A stretch of 49,232 bases of DNA from Rhizomucor pusillus (GCA_900175165.2 FWWN02000543.1:1-49232), one strand, 5' to 3'; positions 11,985 to 24,675 are shown, numbered from the stretch's first letter. Notes: generated from the letters alone by a model not told the origin. Made by a program: numbers and translations.

Positions 11985-14900
11985 ATGTCCTCACCTATAC
12001 AGCCGCCACCAAACATGCGGTAAGCATAGCCAATCCTTGCATAGCAGGAGTATACCTGGAGCGAGAGAACTTAACTGGTCTTATCTCCACCTTCACTGTC
12101 GCGTCCGCGATTCGTAGGCGACCACCCAGCAGCACCTCCCTTTCACAACCACCCATTACTTCTTCTGGACAAGCAGTCTCACCTTACGCTCCACAACTGC
12201 CTCCACCGCCTTTAATTTCGCCAGGTGGACCTCCTCGACCAGGTTCTGCTGGAACTTCGAGGCCTTTACCACCCCCGCCTTTAAGCGATCTCCCATACCA
12301 CAGCTCGCCAATAGCGTCTTCCAGCACGCTGGCAACGTCTGGACCCACATACGCAAGCATTTCACAATCACCAGCACAGGGACTGCCTTCCTTGCCACCG
12401 CCTTCTTCAATGACGAGTCCCGTCAAAACTCATAGAAGCAGCATCATGAGCTCCGCCAAGTCTTCCCTGCCGCCGATTCCTCCACGCGGCGGTACCCCTT
12501 CGTCAGCGTCTTCCCCATATGCTGATAATGGAACAATGAGTGCTGGTAGGACTGGCGCAAGCAGTCCTCCACCTCCACCCTCTGGACAACCAAGCACTCA
12601 GAGTACAAGACAACAACAGACTGTTTCGCAGACTCCTTCCAACAACAGCGGCAGCAATGGCGGATATCGGCCACTAAACGTCAGGGACGCGCTCACGTAC
12701 CTTGACCAAGTTAAAGTACAGTTTTCTTCACAACCGGATGTGTATAATCGATTTCTGGATATTATGAAGGATTTCAAAAGCCAATCGTAAGTGTGTGTGT
12801 GTGCGTGTGGGCAATGAATTTTGCCACCATCCGGAAACTGACGGCGGAGCAGGATCGATACCCCAGGTGTAATCGAACGCGTATCAATATTGTTCAATGG
12901 ACACCCAGAATTGATATCTGGCTTCAACACCTTTCTGCCCCCTGGATATCGCATTGAGTGCTCGACGGATCCGAATGAACCAGATGTTATCAGAGTCACA
13001 ACACCGACAGGAACTACACTCACGAGGACATCCCGCCCTGTCGTCGGCGGTGGGTTAGCACGCAGTGCAGGGCAGACATATCGAGAACAAGAGAGTAGCA
13101 ATGCGCTCCATGGAAGTAGTTCAATGTCTGCACTTCCACCACAACCTCCACCTATGCCTGCACATGGTGCCTATTACCAATCGCCTTACGGGCAAATGCC
13201 TCCCCCGCATCCACCTTCGCTAGGTGGACCTCACCCATTGCAACCGCCAATGTCATCCCATCCTTTGCATCCACCAGCTCACAGCTCGTACATGTCTGGA
13301 TCAGGCACTACGACTTCTCGACGACCAGCATCGATCGCAATGCATGAACAGCAAGAGCCGGTCCATTCCAATCACGACAGTCCAAACAGCCGCCGCGCGC
13401 CAGTTGAGTTTAACCATGCAATTAACTATGTCAACAAAATTAAGGTATGACCGCGTAACAGTATCTGAGAATCAACAAGAACATACTAACAAGTGTCTCA
13501 GACGCGCTATGCAAGTGAACCTGAAACCTACAAGCAATTCTTGGAGATTTTGCAAACATATCAGAAGGAACGGAAGCCAATACAGGAGGTAAGCATCGGC
13601 ATACTTGGATATCAGAATCATTTCTAATGATTTTATAGGTTTTCGCACAAGTGCAATATCTTTTCAACGGTGCGCCAGACTTACTGTTTGAATTCAAGCA
13701 ATTCTTGCCGGAAATCACCGGTCAGCCTTCATCTGAATTCTTTGACGATGTAGAGCCTTCGTATATGGGTTTGTAAACTGTCTTCTTTCCTGATCTTAGG
13801 CTCTGTGTAACACTACACTTTAGGAGCTGGACCGAAAAGAGGAATGTATGGAGGAATGTCTTCATCCCAGTATCTGCCACCTGGAAAGAAAAAGCGCACA
13901 ACTGTATGTATTATCAGAAATGAATGTATTAGTAATATTTGGTGGTCGGTTAACTTGAAGTCTACAGAGGACGAAAGGCTCCAAGATTGGAGTGGACGAG
14001 GATTACATTGCAGGTTATCCTGCATCAGCATATTTCGATCCGGCAAAGCCTTCAATATCCATGGAAGAAATCGAGCTATTTGAGCAGATTCGCAAGCATA
14101 TCGGCAACAAACCATCCTATGAAGAGTTTTTAAAGATATTGAACCTATATACACAGCAAATCATCGACGCAGATGTTCTCATGAAGCAGGTGGAAGGATT
14201 CATTGGAAGCGATCGAGAATTGTTTGATTGGTTCAAGACTACGGTGGCCGTAGATTTGAAAGATCAGACTATCGAACGACCATCTGTTATAATACCAAAA
14301 CCCGACTTGAATCATTGCGCAACAGTTGACAGTAGTCCAAGTTATCGTCTCGTCTCAAAGGAGGTAAAATATGCAACGCTGCATATATGCATTCGCAACT
14401 CAGATTTTCTAACCAAATTCTAGTGGCAAAACCAACCATGCTCTGCGAGAGATCAGCTCTGCTGGGAAGTACTCAATGATGAATATGTATCTCATCCTAT
14501 CTGGGCAAGTGAGGATAGCGGATTTGTAGCTTCAAAGAAGAATCAGTACGAAGAAGCTATGCATCGGACTGAGGAAGAAAGGTAAGAAAAGGGAATACTG
14601 GTTGTAAATTTGTAATCTTACAAGAATTCTTCTAGATATGACTACGATTTGAACATTGATGCTAACCTCAACGCCATTGCGCTTTTGGAACCAATTGCAA
14701 AGAAACTGGAGCAAATGACTCCTGAAGAGCAGGAGAACTTCCGATTAGAGCCCGGTCTAGGTGGACAATCTGTCACGATCTACGAACGCATCATAAAGAA
14801 GATTTACGACGAGGACCGTGGCAAGGAGATCATCGAGCTTCTGTACTCCAATCCAGCCAAAGTCGTACCAATTTTGCTAAAGCGATTGACACAGAAGGAT

Positions 14901-17226
14901 GAAGAGTGGAGGAAAGCACAGGTACGGAACGATACAACAAAATAAATTGGAACATGTTTCTTACTTTAATATTAGCACGAATGGAACAAGACTTGGAGAG
15001 AAGTTGACGCCAAGAACTTCTACCGCTCTTTAGATTATCAAGGCTTGACTTTCAAGAGCAATGATAGGAAAGCAATGGCTGTGAAATCGCTGGTTTCTGA
15101 AATCGAGACTCTTCACGAGGAAATGCATGCCGAAGGCAACAATGGCGCACATCCCGAGGGTCTTTATCCACTCCTATTCTCCTTCGATGATGCCACTATA
15201 TTCAAAGATGTCTCCCGTATCATATTTTCATACATCGAAAAGCAAAATGGGTACAACAGCAGTGATCGAGGAAAAGTTCGGACGTTTATCAAGATCTTTA
15301 TACCACTCTTCTTCCATGTTGACGATGTTATACCTGAAGGAGCACACATTGAATCGGATGATGGAGACGAAAGTAGTGGTGATGAGGATGAAGATACTGG
15401 CTCGATCAACACTGAAGATTCCGAAGCTGATGGCAGTCGCTCTCCTCGCAATCGTAGCAGATCGCCGACGTCTGGTTGTTCTTGGCGTAGCGGCCGAAAC
15501 CGCAACGAAGATCAGAATGGTCTACTGCGAGGTGTTTTGAAGAAACAAAGTCGCAACACAGGAGATGACAACGAAACAATTAAAAGCTTCGGCGATGCCG
15601 AAAAATCCCCTTCAGTACCTCGTGACTCTTCCGAGACTCCAGCACCGGAAGACAGTGCAGATAACACTACTCAGCAAGATACTGAAGAAGGTGATGGAGA
15701 AGGAGCTCAGAACACAAATGCAAACGACGATAAAAAAGACCACTATGGTAACGGAACCACTGACAAGCCTGTTAAAACCGAAGAGACATCAGGCGATGAA
15801 CGAGATGCTATGCTGTCGGAAGATGCGGAGGTTGAGAGTAACGTCGCATCGCACGATGCTGCAGAGAAATCTCGACGATCACCAAGCGTGAAGGAAGAAG
15901 AGGAGAAGAAGACGGAAGAAACTGAAGGTGATCGCTTGTTTGCTGCTGCTGCTGCAGCGACAGCACCTAATGTACAAAAGAGAACGACCTACAGCTTCTT
16001 TTGTAATACGTCTTTTTACTGCTTCTTCAGATTATATCAGGTATTGCTCTTTATTTCGCTTAAAGCAAGCACGGTATCTAATTTTCGTGATTAGCTTATG
16101 TATGAGCGTCTGCAAAAAATGAAAGAGTTGGATGCTAAAGCCAAGGCTGATCCCGATGGTTATAAAAAGACCAACTCCGTCGCGTTAGAGTTGGGCTTAT
16201 ATACCAATCGATTCGATGGTAATAATTAAATTTGCTGTACTCACTTAACGGAACTAACTGAAAACTATATAGATATTGATCTATCCAATGGAGCTTACCA
16301 GGCTATTCTGGAACTCATCGATCGCTTCTTTGATGGAGATATTGACCAAGCAATGTTTGAAGAGAAGACGCGATACGTTTTTGCAACAGAGGCCCATGTG
16401 CTCTTCACAATCGACAAGCTGACGCAGTCTATTGTCAAGCAGGTAATTCTTTCAAATTGGATGTGTTTGGTCGAATTAAGCTAACAACATTAATGATATA
16501 TCTAGATTCAACTCTTGACATCCGACGAAAAGACTGTGGAGCTTGTTGACCTATTCCGAGGTGACTTGACTTTGGAAGCTACCTGTCCAAGGATAATTTC
16601 TGTCTACCGCTTGCGTGCAGAGGAGACTCTTGGGTCAGACGAAAATCTCTACAAAGTCAATTTTGTAAGTTTGACCAACATCGCATTCATAATCAGTATA
16701 TTGACACACAATTAGGATACGCAAACGAATAGGATGACTATCCAGCTCCTTGACAAGGACGACGATATGCTCGAGAGCACACCTCAAGATCAATATGAGA
16801 ACTATGTTGCAAGCTATATGGATTGGACAAATCCAACACAAGGCATTGACATTGAAAAACTGCAGCCAACGTTTTTGCGACGGTAAGCGCTTTCTGGAGC
16901 CGTATGTTAGTGGACTGTTACTGACAATATACAATAGAACTTGGAAGCCCCACAATGCACATTTGAACAAGATATTTGTCCAATCAAGATTGCAGTATAA
17001 GATCGATCAAGATAGCTACCACATGTCGTACATTGTGGGATCCGAAGATGCCTTCGTTCGACCACCTGCTGCTGCAAGGAAGAAGGATCAAGTGGACGTG
17101 ACCAACGAAGCTGCTGAGTGGCGGCAGTGGCTAGAATCAAGGTCTACCGGCTGGTCCAAGGACATTGAATCTGATGATGCCTGCAAAGCTAGGGAAGAGG
17201 AAGAACGAAAACTCTTATCCGAATAA
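11985..17226 (+). CDS. SIN3: SIN3 transcriptional co-repressor scaffold
   Basis: Scaffold of the Rpd3/HDAC complex, which is recruited by repressors to deacetylate histones. Fifteen exons join to 1,468 aa. An N-terminal Pro/Ser-rich region (exon 2) leads into PAH1 ([16 protein letters not shown], then [20 protein letters not shown], split by a TG-repeat intron). PAH2 follows ([16 protein letters not shown], then [14 protein letters not shown] and [20 protein letters not shown]), then PAH3 (about 14040-14260). The HDAC-interacting region comes next ([19 protein letters not shown] onward to about 15340). A long acidic Ser/Glu insert with RSRSPT motifs (15340-15960) precedes the C-terminal SIN3 domain. 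The aromatic stretch at the end of exon 10 (FYCFFRLYQ) is a conserved SIN3 C-terminal motif, not a missed intron. Length and domain order are normal. Confidence 0.95.
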
Positions 17227-17338
17227 TTACATTTTTTTCTTTCATTATGTATACAGATGCACAGATATTTCTCCCTTAATTCCCTTTGCAATGATCGCTT
17301 GTCTATTTCCTTTTTTTTCTTTGTTTTCATTCTTCAAG

Positions 17339-18738
17339 TTAAGAAGATCCGCTGCTTGCAAACCATTTGATCGACATGTCTGCTGATGCTGATACTAACT
17401 TTGTGCCTTCCGAATTCCATGCAACTCCCCAAACCTATTGCGCATTTGATATCAGACATTCCATACCCAGCACTCCGCATTGTTTGTTATATCTACCTCG
17501 TCTGTGTGATCTTCGTGGATTTCCAACAGTGACCGCATGTTGAGATCCCATATTCTTATCTTGTTATCGCCGCTTCCACTGGCAAGCTGCTGTTTGCTTA
17601 TATCAGGATTGGCTGCGACCGACAATACCCAGTCATTGGTCGCTGTAAGAACGGACGCCAGCTGGCCGTGCTCTACGTCGTATACATTGATGCATCGATC
17701 ATCGCTTCCGCTGATCAATGTGCGACCGTCTGGTGCAAATGTCAAGTCGCGTACCGCCATGTTGTGAGCTATATGCATACGGCAAGTTAGTACACAGTAT
17801 GTATATATACTCATTCTGGCGAGATATATAATTACCCGGTAAACTGTGTATCAGTTGGTTGGTCTCAACATCAAAAACAGAGATGGATCCATCATCCGCG
17901 CCGCCAGCTAGATATTTTCCATCAGGACTCTAAAGTATTGCAATACATGGTGGTTAGAAAACTATCCGGAAGTCCTACTTACTTTTCTTCACACTCATAT
18001 ACTTACATAAGCTACACACATGGCAAAATTGTTCTTAGAGCTATAGCTGGCCACTTTATCTCCGTTCTCGATGCTGTAGACGTTCAAGTCGCCCGAGTGG
18101 GATCCAGAAGCAAAATATTTTCCATCTGGACTGAACTTGGCTTTCCAGGCTTGCAAAGCTCCAGGGTTGAAGGATGTTACAAGCGCGCCGTTGTTTTCAA
18201 GATCCCAAAGGCAAATCGTTGAATCCAGCGAAGCAGAGAGTGCGCCTAGAATGTCGACAGATGTTATACAAAACCCGATTGACTGTAAGAACAGAAACAC
18301 CGTATATATTCTTACGCGATCCATCGTGGTTTGTATCTACAGAGTGAACGCCGAGGCTATGTTTTTCCAAAGTATACTTGAGCTCGCCCGACGTGCCGTC
18401 CCTGTTGCGCACGAAAACGCGCGCGCGTGTGTGTCTTAGCATGATACGGGCAAAAATTGCTGCTATCACACTCACCAGCACTTTACGAGATTGTCGGCAC
18501 CTCCAGTGACAATCAAGTTTGTCCGTTTCGACCACGCAACGTCCCAAATAGCCTCAGCGTGGGCTGGCGGGCAAAGAGAGCATTTAGAAAGAGAAATGGT
18601 TTCCACGATGGCTAGCGAGATCAAGCTTCTTACCGTTTTCGTATACAAGTGTTGGAATGTACGTCGTAGGCTAGCGATTTTGCACAGGTCAATCTCTCGG
18701 CCGTTTTGCGTGATAGAGTAACAAGAGGGTATTACCAT
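17339..18738 (-). CDS. SKI8: SKI8/WDR61 WD40-repeat protein
   Basis: A seven-bladed WD40 propeller of the SKI8/WDR61 family. It is a subunit of the Ski complex that feeds RNA to the cytoplasmic exosome; homologues also act in the PAF1 complex and in meiotic recombination. Eight exons sum to 304 aa, the family's usual length: 18738-18736, 18670-18634, 18563-18476, 18401-18316, 18245-18007, 17929-17836, 17768-17497 and 17434-17339. Typical blades are visible: [59 protein letters not shown] and [13 protein letters not shown], ending in [19 protein letters not shown]. The first coding exon is only the ATG, because the next in-frame upstream codon of exon 2 is a stop. Convergent with SIN3, 112 bases apart. 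Confidence 0.93.
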
Positions 18739-19225
18739 TATAACGTGATACGGGCGAGAGAAAAGCAGAAAATAGCCAGCTATGAAATTGGAGAGAATTC
18801 TCGCGCCCGAAACAGGTCTGGCTCTGCTTTGCAGCTTCAAAGATAATAATCTTCCATCATTGCTGTTAACTTTACAGTGATTTTCATAACAGTTAAAGTA
18901 CAGTTTTTGACGGTATCAGTGAAGATCTTGCAATAAAGATATCTATTAGTCTTGAAAGATTTGTCTGGTTCATCCTGTTTCCTGTTTATTATGTTTCATT
19001 ACAGATATCTATTGTCACGCAAAATCACATATAGACAGCATGCAATATCGACTTGCGAAAAAGTTGATGGGGGGGGGGAAATCATGGCACCGTCTGGCAT
19101 CGTAGGCAGGTAGGATGCGCGAAAGAACTGGAATTTTTCGGAACAACGAGGGCTTAGTTTTAGCCTTCTTTCATGCAGCATTTCAAAAAACGTGTCATGC
19201 CTCGTAGCACTGCAACCTGAACACT
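18739..19225. other. Intergenic: divergent region SKI8 / unknown gene
   Basis: Upstream of both SKI8 (-) and the 220-aa gene (+). Holds a run of ten G at 19069-19078. No gene is seen on either strand. Confidence 0.6.
19069..19078 (+). repeat. Run of ten G upstream of the unknown gene
   Basis: An uninterrupted G10 about 150 bases before the start at 19226. Such a run is length-unstable and prone to sequencing error. Confidence 0.8.
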
Positions 19226-20025
19226 ATGCGATCCGAGCATTCCACCACAAAACGTATGCATTCACCGACAGAGTACGATCTCCTGCAGACAGAACATGCT
19301 CGTAAGAAATACATTACCGAGCAATTTGCGGCTGCTATGGCCAACATGTCGCTGCGCGATAATGTACAAAGTGAGTCTTCTTCCTCCTTCCTGTCGAGAA
19401 AGGACCAACGTTCTTACATGGATATATGCTTGCATGCACGCAATACAGAACAACACACCCCATCCTCGTCGTGGAACCCGAGACCTCCAACTCCTGAACC
19501 GGATGTCATCGAAACGACTGACAACGGAAAGAAGCAACAGCAGCAACAGCAAAAGCGGTTAAACATCGATCTAAAACATACTAACCTCGTGGAGGCCCGT
19601 GTCAATGATTCTGTTCTCCCAATGGAGTCGAAGCCCGGAGAGAAGAAACTGCGGATACCTGATTTTATCTTGAGGCAAGTATATAAACTCATCGCCTGTC
19701 AAGCTCTCGAACTGTATATATAAGAGAGATTGGAATTAGACCGCAGCGTTCAGCAAAGGATGTGGTTCGCTACAACCAATTGACGTGGCGATATGCGACA
19801 CCGGAGGAGGAGCAAGAGGTAAGAGAAAAAAAAAAGAGACTTGTAGAGTAGTAGCTGAAACATCGATCTCACGACCACTGGGCACTGTAGATTAACAAGG
19901 AGGCAAGTGAAGATGAGATTGAAAGCAGTTATGAGTTTGATGGCACGATGGATGACGACTTGGAGGAGGAGCGGCCGCGTTCTTACTATCATCCGCGAGA
20001 TCCTGATGATATGGACATTGATTGA
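19226..20025 (+). CDS. Conserved-looking protein of unknown function, acidic C-terminus
   Basis: I do not recognise this protein. Three exons (19226-19674, 19740-19818, 19891-20025) join to 220 aa. A second in-frame ATG lies at 19256. Visible features: an N-terminal helix-like stretch (YDLLQTEHARKKYITEQFAAAMANMSL); a Pro-rich segment (WNPRPPTPEPDV); a CAG/CAA-encoded Gln run; a basic patch ending in LRIPDFILR; an aromatic stretch (VVRYNQLTWRYATPEEEQE); and a strongly acidic end (DPDDMDID). No signal peptide or membrane segment. The first intron must use a GC donor (GCAAGT...TTAG): reading straight through stops at 19723, while GC-AG splicing opens the frame into two more exons. A nuclear protein is possible but unproven. 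Confidence 0.7.
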
Positions 20026-20979
20026 CAGACAGTTACTGAATACCTGTACCACTACTATCTAATATCAAAAAACCAAGCTTTTATTATTAAAAAATAATAG
20101 CATTTCCTCTTTGAAAGGCCTTAATGATTTTCGCCCGTTTTATTGACTCTTGGAGCGCTCAAACAAATGAAAAAAAAAATACCTGTGGAAGCAATTCGTT
20201 CTGGAGGCTATAACGATTTGGGAGAGTGTGTGGAGGGCCGTTTTTTTTTACGGAAAAATGATTGGTTTAAACATCTTCCAATGCGTTGGAGCAGTGTATA
20301 ACAAAAAGTGAACTAGAAAATTAATGTTTATTTTTGGAGTTTGGGCATCAATCCGATTAGCTCGACTTTTATCGATAGAGCGCAACGTAATGTATGCGGC
20401 ATAGTTATAGCAGTTGGATCAATCCATGCTCTAATTCAAGTAAGATCCTATGAAACTGGTTATTATTCTACATGACAGACGATAGACTCAGCACTTCTGA
20501 GCTCAGTGAAGAGAATAACTTGGCAACCCCTCTCAATCTCCGAGAAACCCCAGAGAGAAGGTAGCAAGCCAGCAAACATAAGAAAATGTAAGAAAAATAA
20601 TTAGTTCTTATCGCTGAACAGACAATACTGTGATGGCTGCAATTTCTTAATTCAAGGAACGCAAACAATTTCTGACTGTATATTATAGATAATGTCGACA
20701 TGGCCAAGGATATCGAAGAGCTTTAAAGAGTATTTGAGGATGTTCCAGGATTTCCGTAAGCCTTTCTAGATCCAGGTTCATCTTCCAATACTGAACAGTA
20801 GTTTCTAGTTTGACGTTGTTCTTGGAAGCTATCGATTTTATAAAATGGGAAATCAGAGGCCTCGTTAAATAAATAAGAGATTGCGCATCATTATTCATCG
20901 GATATGAGGAGGCGGAATGCTCGGTTTAATGCAAGAATGCACTGTATGCAAAGAGGAAGCTCGTAAAGAAAATGACTTT
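20026..20979. other. Intergenic: 3' regions of two convergent genes, one doubtful small frame
   Basis: Between the unknown gene (+) and GT15-B (-). A 71-aa open frame on the minus strand (20898-20683) has a plausible amino-acid make-up (contains KLETTVQYWKMNLDLERL), but it has no recognisable domain and no clear second exon. It may be a gene remnant. The rest is AT-rich with several homopolymer runs. Confidence 0.5.
20683..20898 (-). CDS. Doubtful small open frame, possible gene remnant
   Basis: A 71-aa frame from an ATG at 20898. Composition is protein-like: charged and hydrophobic residues alternate, with a helix-like middle. There is no homology I recognise, no signal peptide and no Cys pattern. 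No acceptor or donor makes it part of GT15-B, whose exons are all accounted for. I list it only so it can be tested against transcripts. Confidence 0.2.
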   Translation of the reverse strand: MNNDAQSLIYLTRPLISHFIKSIASKNNVKLETTVQYWKMNLDLERLTEILEHPQILFKALRYPWPCRHYL

Positions 20980-22597
20980 TTAGCCCAAGATATCCCCAAC
21001 CGTCAATCTTCGCCGTGGGGAAGAAAATCGCAAGGAGTCCATGAAAGTATTTAAACAGCTCATTGGGTCAGTGTAATCTAAAACTAATTGTTAGTATTAC
21101 ATCTGTGAAGAAGACTGTCCCTATGTTTTTATTTACCCAGCGTAGTGGACGGATCGCAGTAGCATCGTTGAAGTAAGCTTTCGGTTTCAGGACAGTGCTG
21201 ATAGATCGAATGTTTGTAGCCAATATCGTGGAAATAATGAATCTCGTCCTTTCTTAAATACAACGCTGCAAAGATAGAATGCACCGGTGCATCGCCCCAT
21301 CTTGTGACCACTTAGTAAAAAAAGTTGATGACAGACCCAAACTATACACGTACCTTTCATAAAAGAAACCTCCCGACTTATCGAGATAATCAAAGAATGC
21401 TTGGTAAGCTTCAGTGTGCCACAAGTCTAGACGTGCGATTTCAAAGTTTGTCCAAAAGTGACAGGCATTGTACTCGTTTGCTTCCTCGTCCGTCACAAAC
21501 CGGTAGAGACTTTCACTGGCGAGATTGCTAAAGTAATTTTTGCCTCTGGCACGAGTTTCTTGAACAAAATCTTTGACTGTTTGCCACAGTGTAGGGATCG
21601 TTCCGCTGTGTTCGATAAAAGATATAGTAAATGCTACGAAATATTATTAATACCGTTGTAACGGCTGCTTCGCTGCGTCGTTCACCGGCTTTACACACCA
21701 TATTGCTTGTTATTCTCCTTCATGAATAGAAACGGATCGTAATCGATATCGCAATAGTATCGTACATCCGGCTCAACTCGCCAGTAATATTCCCAGCCTA
21801 ATTCAAGAACGAGAGGATGCCGCCAAAAGAAGCCACTGCAATCCAATTATGGAAAATGTTGGGATACAGTTTAACGTATGCATATATTACTATTTTGTTA
21901 AAATTACCTCTGAAATCGACACATGTGGCGGTAACTCTCGCTGTCTGCGTAAGGATATGTTTCGGTCTGTCGCACCAGCGCGGCTTTTTCCTGGTCTATC
22001 CACGGAGGATACGACCACATTGACTCGTTCACGTAGCCATAGTGCGTTTTTCCGCTCGTCGCCTCTGTAGTGCGCGCCTTGAATTCTTCGGTGAACGGTT
22101 CGTTATTCAAAAAGATCCAGGGATAATGAAACTTGCTGTTAAATCGCTGTTCTGTTGATACGGTTGTATGTAAATAAGCTTTAGTGTTCAAACCATCCAG
22201 CCTTTTAATTTTCACACTTACCGACATCGTACATGGACTGCAGCATACCATATAGCTCAGAGTTGCGAACTAGGACAATGAAACCAGCGTTCACTCTGGC
22301 TGTATGGTTCCCTGGCTGCGGCAAAGTTACAGTAAACTGGTTTGGATTATACCGAGGCCCGGTCGAATATGTGTCTGGCTGCTTGGCAAAGTATGGACTC
22401 TGGGCATGGGTGTCGGGTATCTGTTTGCGTTGTTGCTGCCGGTGATGCTGCATAAACAGGCTTTCGCTGCTGCTGCTGTTCCATGGCAACTGATAGCCAA
22501 GGCGTTTACTTGTCAGGAATAGAATGGCCAGAACGGCATACACGAACACAGCGAGTTGCAGGCACGAGCAAGACAGCCTCCGTGCTATTAACGGCAT
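20980..22597 (-). CDS. GT15-B: Kre2/Mnt1-type alpha-mannosyltransferase
   Basis: A Golgi GDP-mannose-dependent mannosyltransferase. Six exons (22597-22222, 22151-21908, 21835-21699, 21633-21354, 21300-21137, 21077-20980) give 432 aa. I chose the ATG at 22597 because it puts a short basic tail (MPLIARR) before one membrane segment ([16 protein letters not shown]), the usual type II anchor. An in-frame ATG at 22645 would add 16 residues. A Gln/His-rich stem follows, then the catalytic motifs: [91 protein letters not shown] and DIGYKHS. All key motifs are intact. Head-to-head with GT15-C. Confidence 0.92.
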
Positions 22598-22775
22598 TTG
22601 TAAAAGTGAGTGCAAATAAAAAGGAAGAAAAAAGAGAAAGGGCAAACGAAATTTGTCTGATTGCAGGATACAGACGAGTGATGCTCGTGCTGCCCTGACG
22701 TGCAGCGAGACTGGTTGAATTCCTGACTGTCGCGTATGTATAAATCAAGTATATATTTTTTTGGTTCCGTGCACC
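22598..22775. promoter_or_regulatory. Shared divergent promoter, GT15-B / GT15-C
   Basis: 178 bases (130 if GT15-B starts at 22645) separate the two start codons. A TATA-like GTATATATTT lies about 25 bases before the GT15-C ATG at 22776, which sits in a good context (ACCATGG). Confidence 0.55.
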
Positions 22776-24546
22776 ATGGCAGAAAATCCGGATTCTCCAC
22801 CCCCAATTACCTCCTTCTTTCTTACCCACCCGATGTTGCGCCTGATCGATGAATTGACCTTCAAGAAAACCAGGCCACTGCGACGCAGTGTCTCACAGCG
22901 ATCCATTATCCGTCGCATCCTTGCTCTCTCACTCGGTCTTGCTATCTTGTACTATGTACATCAACTCATTCGACACTCCTCTCCAAAGGATTTTCCACGA
23001 GATATGGAACTTGTTCGCTCATTCTGCAGTGGCGTTTTGCAACAGCAACAGCAACAACCAAAGCAGCAAACGTTCCCACCAGGCAGTAGCGATAAACTGA
23101 CAGAGTACAATCGAGCGTGGCATCTCAGAACAGACTATACTCCTGACAGCGACCGGATACCAGACAGCGTGTGGAAACATCTCCCTGTGAAAGGTGTTTT
23201 ATATATGACTGTGCGGAATGAAGATCTGCAGGCAGTTCGAGCAACCATCCGCAGCCTTGAAGACCGCTACAATCACAAGTTTGGATATCCGTGGGTTCTC
23301 CTCAGCAACCACTACCTCTCAGCAGACTTTCGCAAATATGTTCGCAAACTTACAACTAATCCTGTCTACTTTGGCAAAATTGACTTGGATGCGTGGAGTG
23401 CTCCAAATTTTATACGTGTTAAAGACTTGGAGCATATGTTGCAGCAAATGCAAAGCCAAAACGTCGAAAATGGAGATAGTCTCTTTTACCGTGAACGAAT
23501 GAGGTAAAGATCTTTCTGCTAATACTCGGATATCCATGACTGAAAGTTTCTCTTCCAGATACAATGCTGGATTTTACTTTTTCCATCCGCTGTTTCAAGA
23601 TGTGGAGTACAGCTGGCGCGTGGAGCCAGGGACGCATTATACTTGTGATCTGCAGTCAGATCCCTTTCAGCGAATGAAGCAAGGCGATAAAACATTAGGT
23701 GCGTTTATATCATCTTTGTGTGTGTTTTCAACAGGGGGGAGGAAAATGAAATATTCATATGTTAGAAAACATCTGCTTCTTCTTGTAGGATTCATTCAGA
23801 CCCAACAACAACCGCCCATCACAATGCGCAACTTTTGGGGTATCGTGGACCAGTTCATACACCAGTTTTCAGGACATGTCCTGCCATCCAACAGAACGAT
23901 CATGCCCTGGCTAAAGGATGCCAGCGATGAATACAATTTCTGCCATATATGGTCTACGTCTGAAATCGTCGATTTATCGTTCCTGAGATCTCAAGTGTAC
24001 CAAGCATTCTTTTCGTACCTTGATTCTACCGGCGGCTTCTTTTACGAAAGGTATACATGTATAATAAAAATTGTTCTCTGGACTAACACGTGTATGTGCG
24101 TGTGCGCGCGCTCTCACTCCTTGTTGCATAGATGGGGTGACGGAGCCGTGCAAACAGCAGCTGCAGCCTTGTTTTTGGACAGGGACGAACTGCTCTTCTT
24201 GAACGATGTTGGACACTCATACGCTGAAAGGACGCACTGTCCTCCAAGTCTTCGGCACATGGAGCATTGCAGCTGCGAAGTAGCATCCAACCTTGGTAAG
24301 TTATACCCCCTCAGCTCTTCCCTCTCGTTTGGATAGTTGTGTGTAAAGCACAGACCTCAGAAATCTTACCATTTTCGCTTTGCCGACATATGTACAGATT
24401 TCAATCCAAATAGCTGTACAATCAGCCTGCTGCAATACATTGACAACGAAGCCATCGCTGAAATGACAGAGTTTGCATATACATACTATAGCCGATCTGA
24501 ACGGCTCGAGTCCTTTGCCTCTAACCTTTTCCCAGCTACGCGTTGA
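22776..24546 (+). CDS. GT15-C: divergent GT15 mannosyltransferase-like protein
   Basis: Five exons (22776-23503, 23559-23698, 23789-24050, 24132-24295, 24398-24546) join to 480 aa. A longer cytoplasmic tail (about 45 aa) is followed by one membrane segment (ILALSLGLAILYYV) and a Gln-rich stem. The fold-defining GT15 motifs are present: LYMTVRNEDL, YNHKFGYPWVLLSN, GGFFYERWGD and DVGHS. Several usually conserved positions differ from the three paralogues: HWSYPxWID is rewritten; YRHMCR becomes [14 protein letters not shown] becomes CDLQSDPF; FWSNFEI becomes IWSTSEI; PVHSI becomes AVQTA. The RVEPG Glu and the Glu of SEI remain. It may have altered specificity or be catalytically weak, possibly partnering GT15-B. 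Reading frame and splice sites are intact, so it is not an obvious pseudogene. Confidence 0.88.
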
Positions 24547-24675
24547 AAAAACATTTAATTAAAACCGGTTTTGGACACCCAAGGAATTCTTCACTTTTCC
24601 ACTAACCATTCTTTCCCTTTTTTGCCTTATTTTTTTTATTTCCTTCCTCTTCTTTTTTTTTTTTAATCGACATCC

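Noticed and set aside
15990..16040. Aromatic stretch at the end of SIN3 exon 10, possibly an unspliced intron or a membrane segment
   Set aside because: It matches the conserved SIN3 C-terminal pattern ending FxRLxQ, and the flanking intron borders are already clear.
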